Source of the DNA: JAEUKA01 sp035328405
GTDB lineage: Bacteria > Myxococcota_A > Polyangia > Palsa-1104 > JAEUJZ01
Length of the DNA stretch: 64,000 nucleotides
Assembly: GCA_035328405.1 (NCBI GenBank)
Contig: DAOLIT010000015.1
Span: 17,094-81,093, forward strand
Direction of reading: 5' to 3'
Shown here piece after piece: positions 61,324-64,000 of this stretch. The notes under the pieces were generated by a model. The model saw only the letters and a program-made list of their open reading frames with translations. It had not been told where the DNA came from and searched no databases. Within the stretch, counting starts at the first letter, position 1. Every line of letters begins with the position of its first letter. Position numbers and translations under genes: made by a program.

Positions 61324-62612
61324 CAGGAGCGAACCACGCGAAAGCTGGTGAATGGGAACGGATAGTTCCGGCGGTACCAGTTGCGAAAGCTCCGTCGCAG
61401 AAGCGCATCATCGGTGGCCCAGGATGCACCAAAAACGATGTCGTGCTCTCCATCGAAGAAGTCTGCAGAGTAGCCAGGATAGGTACGAGCCCACGCTGAA
61501 AAACCCGGAAGCGGCGCAAAAGGAGTTTGCGTCCATTCCCAACCATTGCCGACCAGTTCTTCCACGCCCCAGGCACTGCGACCCTCGGGGAAGTGTCCTA
61601 CCGGTGTCGGTTAGAATCGACGAAAGCCGAAGTTTCCGTGTTCAGCCGAAGGAGTTTCATGTCCCCATGGATAGTCCCGCACCGATCCATCGGGAGCATG
61701 ATACGCGGCCCGATGAAGCTCAGGTTCGGTGGGCAGTCGTCCTCCGTGCTGTTCGCAGTAGGTACGCGCTTGGTTGCCCGAGACTTGCACCGGGAACCCG
61801 GCACCTTCTTCAAAAGGAAGCAGACCAAAAAGCGTCTTTACCGCCAGTTGTCCACTCGAATCTCGCGCCCATGACTGCGGCCAAAGCGATTCTTGACCAT
61901 TTCTGTCTTCAAAAAAGCGCAGCCAATCGCTGTTTCGCACCGGAAGGGAGTCGATGGTAAAGGCTGGAACCTCTAGGGTGACTTGCGAAAACTCGTTGTC
62001 CCAGCCAAAGGGAATCTCTGTCCATTTTGCGCCCAGAATTGCTTCTCCTGCCTCGATTCGCCGAGGCTCAGCCGCCTTTCCAGGTCCACCAAGGGGTCGT
62101 TCAACACAGTCCGGTCGCACAATCAGTCCCGGTGGACTTTCCGCGAGCATGTAAAGGAGTGTTTCATGGTGCATCCATTCATGTTCGAGAACCATGTGCA
62201 AGACGCGACCATGCTCACACAGCACATCATCCGTACGCTCTAGGACGCGCGGAATACAGCGCAAAATGTCGGCGCGTACCACATCCCGATAAGCCAACGT
62301 CTCGTCGATGCTTGGCCAGTTCGTGATGTGCTGGGTTTTCGCACTGTCTGTATCAGCGGGATCGATTCCGCGCGCGAACAGAGCGTCAAAACGAGGATTC
62401 ACAGAACCGAGTCCCAGTGCTCCGCGGCCAATCTGGTTCCACGCGAACGCGGGCAAGTGGCCTATGTAAAACAACACCGGATGACGCAGATCGATCGGCT
62501 GCGCAAGGTATGCCGTATGTGGCACCAGCGCAAACAGATCGTCCGATCGTCGCCACGCCGTTGCAAATCGAGCACGGAAGGAATCAAGCAAGGACGCTTG
62601 CGTAGTCTTCAT
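61323..62612 (-). pseudogene. egtB: Ergothioneine sulfoxide synthase EgtB, interrupted by one in-frame stop
   Basis: EgtB is an iron-dependent enzyme that joins hercynine to cysteine or gamma-glutamylcysteine using oxygen. The frame starts at the ATG at 62612, which overlaps the egtD stop, with an N-terminal DinB-like half containing the metal motif HEWMHHE and a C-terminal FGE-like half (GGRLPTEPELHRAAY, YPWG). At 61611-61613 a TAA interrupts HGNFGFRRF*PTPVG, where homologues usually have RRWDPVPVG; the same frame then continues without gap through SAWGVEELVGNGWEWT and YPGYSADFFDG to a normal end. Thus a single nonsense codon removes the last 96 residues. It may be a true mutation or a sequence error. 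A stop here would also reduce translation of downstream coupled genes. Confidence 0.85.
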
Positions 62613-63550
62613 TTTCCAATCCCCTTGCGGAGAAGAACGAGTGAGAAAAGTTCTTCCAGATCTGTGAAGCATCGATCGACACGCAGTCCCGCAGCCTCTG
62701 CCTCTTTTGCGAAGCCTTCGTGGGTAAATTTGCAACTGATCTCAGTGCGGATCTCGCTGCCTTCGTCAAAAGCGAGGTTCAGATCCAGTCCGTGAAGCCG
62801 AATCTCTGTGGGCCGCAGTGCTCGCAGACGCATCTCAATCCAGCTGTTGTCGGCATCGAAAAAGGCACGATGTGCGAAGGCGAAAGGATCGAAGTTTCCG
62901 GCAAAACGACGGTTGATGACCGAGAGGATGTTGCGATTGAAGGCTGCCGTGATGCCCTCGGGATCGTTGTATGCGGCTTCGATACGCGCGGGATCTTTTA
63001 CCAGATCAATGCCGACCAGGAATCGATCGCTCTCATCCATGGAAGCAGCAACCTGGCACAGAAAATCATGGCGCTCGTGTGGATACAAGTTTCCGATGGT
63101 TCCCGCAAAAAACACGATCATGCGACGGCCAGGCTGTCCCAAGCGGTCCAGATCATGAACGAAGTTTCCAACGACACTCCGAAATGCAACGGCAGGATAG
63201 TCTGAAGCGAGCCGTGCTATCGATTGCCGCAGGAACAGTTCGTTGATATCGAGCATGGTACAGGTGCCGCCCTGCAGTGCGGTGCCCCAAGCGTCCAAAA
63301 GGAGTCTGATCTTGCGTCCTGCTCCGCTGCCAAGCTCCACCAAGTGTTGGCAGTTGCTGCGCTCCAGAATGGCAGCAGACTCTGCTTCCAAAATAGAGAT
63401 CTCTGTCCGCGTTGGATAGTACACATCGAGCTGCGTGATCCGCTCGAACAAGTCACTGCCCACGTCATCGTAAAAGTAGTGTGGCGAGACCTCTGGCAGT
63501 GGCCTGCGCAGACCAGCACGTACCGCTTCTTTCTCGGTTTCAGGTGTCAA
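62609..63550 (-). CDS. egtD: L-histidine N-alpha-methyltransferase EgtD
   Basis: This is a 313-residue SAM-dependent enzyme that trimethylates histidine to hercynine, the first step of ergothioneine synthesis. It has YYPTRTEISIL at about 44-54, SAM motif VELGSGAGRK at 71-80, MLDINELFL, the segment FFAGTIGNLYPHER and a late FDADNSWIEMRL. Family length is about 320, so a nearly full-length protein is obtained from the TTG at 63550, which follows GGGAG by six bases. Its stop overlaps the egtB start. It heads the five-gene operon. Nothing else recognisable lies in the 77 bases upstream. Confidence 0.93.
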   Translation of the reverse strand: MTPETEKEAVRAGLRRPLPEVSPHYFYDDVGSDLFERITQLDVYYPTRTEISILEAESAAILERSNCQHLVELGSGAGRKIRLLLDAWGTALQGGTCTMLDINELFLRQSIARLASDYPAVAFRSVVGNFVHDLDRLGQPGRRMIVFFAGTIGNLYPHERHDFLCQVAASMDESDRFLVGIDLVKDPARIEAAYNDPEGITAAFNRNILSVINRRFAGNFDPFAFAHRAFFDADNSWIEMRLRALRPTEIRLHGLDLNLAFDEGSEIRTEISCKFTHEGFAKEAEAAGLRVDRCFTDLEELFSLVLLRKGIGK

Positions 63551-63627
63551 GCTAGACTCCCTACCGTATCCGGCATCCGACGCTCTCTTTTCAGAACCAA
63601 TCCAATGTAACGAGAAGTTCAGATGAC

Positions 63628-63885
63628 TTGTGGAGCATATGCAACCGACTGCGGACTTGTCTACTGTCTGCTCTCTATGAGGCCCGTCATCTCATCCTCG
63701 ACAGCGCGGTGGCCATCAAGGTCCTGCTTGCGACCCATGATGAGGAAAGTCAGCAGCGTTTTCTGAGGGAGGCCAGGCTCGCCTCGAAAGCAAGTCATCC
63801 CAACGTGGTGTCTCTGTCCGACTTCGGAGTCCTCCCGTCCGGCCAGCTCTATCTGTGTATGCCTTCCTTCCTGCGACAGCGTTGA
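63628..63885 (+). pseudogene. Ser/Thr protein kinase fragment
   Basis: This short frame of 85 codons contains part of a Hanks-type kinase N-lobe: LYEARHLILDSAVAIKVL with the ATP-binding lysine, QRFLREARLASKASHPNVV (beta3-alphaC region) and SDFGVLPSGQLYLCM. The glycine-rich loop that should precede it is missing and the frame ends where the catalytic loop should begin, replaced by PSFLRQR and a stop. The start codon would be a TTG without family similarity. It is best read as a remnant of a deleted or rearranged kinase gene. Confidence 0.75.
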
Positions 63886-63918
63886 ATCGGTTTGTGAGGT
63901 CTGCAAGGGGAGATGAAG

Positions 63919-63939
63919 GCATGTTTTTTTGAAACATGC
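63919..63939. repeat. Perfect hairpin with T-rich loop after the kinase fragment
   Basis: Arms GCATGTTT (63919-63926) and AAACATGC (63932-63939) pair perfectly around a five-base loop TTTTG. It could form a stem in RNA or DNA. It directly abuts the first of two short repeats, so it may be part of a repeated element or an old insertion border. Confidence 0.5.
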
Positions 63940-64000
63940 GTCCGTAAGCGGCTTACGCAGGCATTCTAGGCGCGAAAATGCGTTCGCAAGCGGCTTACGC
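63936..64000. repeat. Two copies of a 23-base palindromic repeat at the window edge
   Basis: Two 23-base segments at 63936-63958 and 63978-64000 agree in 21 positions: both start ATGCGT and end AAGCGGCTTACGC. The first contains the near-palindrome GTAAGCGGCTTAC. They are 42 bases apart from start to start, and the second touches the window end, so a longer array could continue to the right. They could be a small intergenic repeat family or the beginning of a tandem array. Confidence 0.6.

Noticed and set aside
61611..61613. Recoding at the egtB stop codon
   Set aside because: The codon is TAA, which is not known for selenocysteine or pyrrolysine insertion; a mutation or sequence error is more likely.
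63936..64000. Possible CRISPR array
   Set aside because: Only two 23-base units with a 19-base interval and two mismatches are visible, and no cas gene is in the window. The interval is too short for usual spacers.
1..64000. tRNA or rRNA genes
   Set aside because: All gaps are short, and none showed a cloverleaf, a T-loop consensus or conserved rRNA blocks on inspection. A tRNA search program would be needed to exclude an unusual one.

Overview
The window looks like the chromosome of a Gram-negative, predatory-lineage type bacterium, most likely a Myxococcota (deltaproteobacterial) relative. The reasons are several PEGA-domain proteins, a eukaryotic-type Ser/Thr kinase with an N-terminal zinc ribbon, four FHA-domain proteins, a REC-EAL response regulator, a short polysaccharide-export (OPX) lipoprotein paired with an outer-membrane barrel, and many lipoproteins of unknown role. 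Species cannot be assigned from sequence reading alone. Genes are densely packed: no gap exceeds about 225 bases. I saw no rRNA, tRNA, complete insertion sequence or CRISPR array.

Layout. 1-3860: the 3' end of a complex I operon (nuoL partial, nuoM, nuoN). 3912-10454: a PHP-domain lipoprotein, ttcA, a Ser/Thr kinase and a membrane-anchored companion. 10511-19319 (minus strand): a six-PEGA outer-membrane protein, then a co-oriented REC-EAL regulator / PAS histidine kinase / CstA transporter set and a D-cysteine-desulfhydrase-like PLP enzyme. 19374-24245: POT-type transporter, paraoxonase-like lactonase, glyoxalase I, RMD1-family protein, GT2 glycosyltransferase. 24291-29825 (minus): a short OPX protein with its probable beta-barrel partner, then three poorly characterised envelope proteins. 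29908-36280: PM20D1-like peptidase, threonine synthase, a formylglycine-enzyme-like lipoprotein without the catalytic cysteines, a methyltransferase and a Nudix hydrolase.

36320-50387 (minus) is the most unusual part. It is a tightly spaced run of eleven genes that reads gp25-type baseplate, baseplate J, a PASTA/tail-I fusion, a 547-residue putative baseplate accessory protein, three small to medium FHA proteins (one joined to a degenerate vWA domain), an FHA/coiled-coil protein, and then the Ycf46 AAA ATPase, Ycf35 (DUF1257) and DUF2997. It carries the baseplate core of a contractile injection system but no sheath, tube, spike or cap gene, and it is loaded with phosphothreonine-reading domains. 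I interpret it as a candidate undescribed phospho-regulated, baseplate-derived apparatus; its function is inference.

50599-57473: a small zinc-ribbon gene, then plsX with an App1-like phosphatase and a patatin phospholipase in one overlapping lipid operon, an XRE-HTH/EgtD-like methyltransferase fusion, a lipoprotein with a CcmI-like domain and a ferredoxin-NADP reductase. A near-identical 16-base motif lies upstream of both the baseplate operon and the XRE-methyltransferase gene. 57615-63550 (minus): a fully overlapping operon egtD-egtB-(MurL-like PP-loop protein)-ABC ATPase-permease/binding protein, which joins ergothioneine-type biosynthesis to an EgtUV-like importer. egtB is interrupted by one in-frame TAA. 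The right edge holds a Ser/Thr kinase fragment, a hairpin and the start of a short palindromic repeat family.
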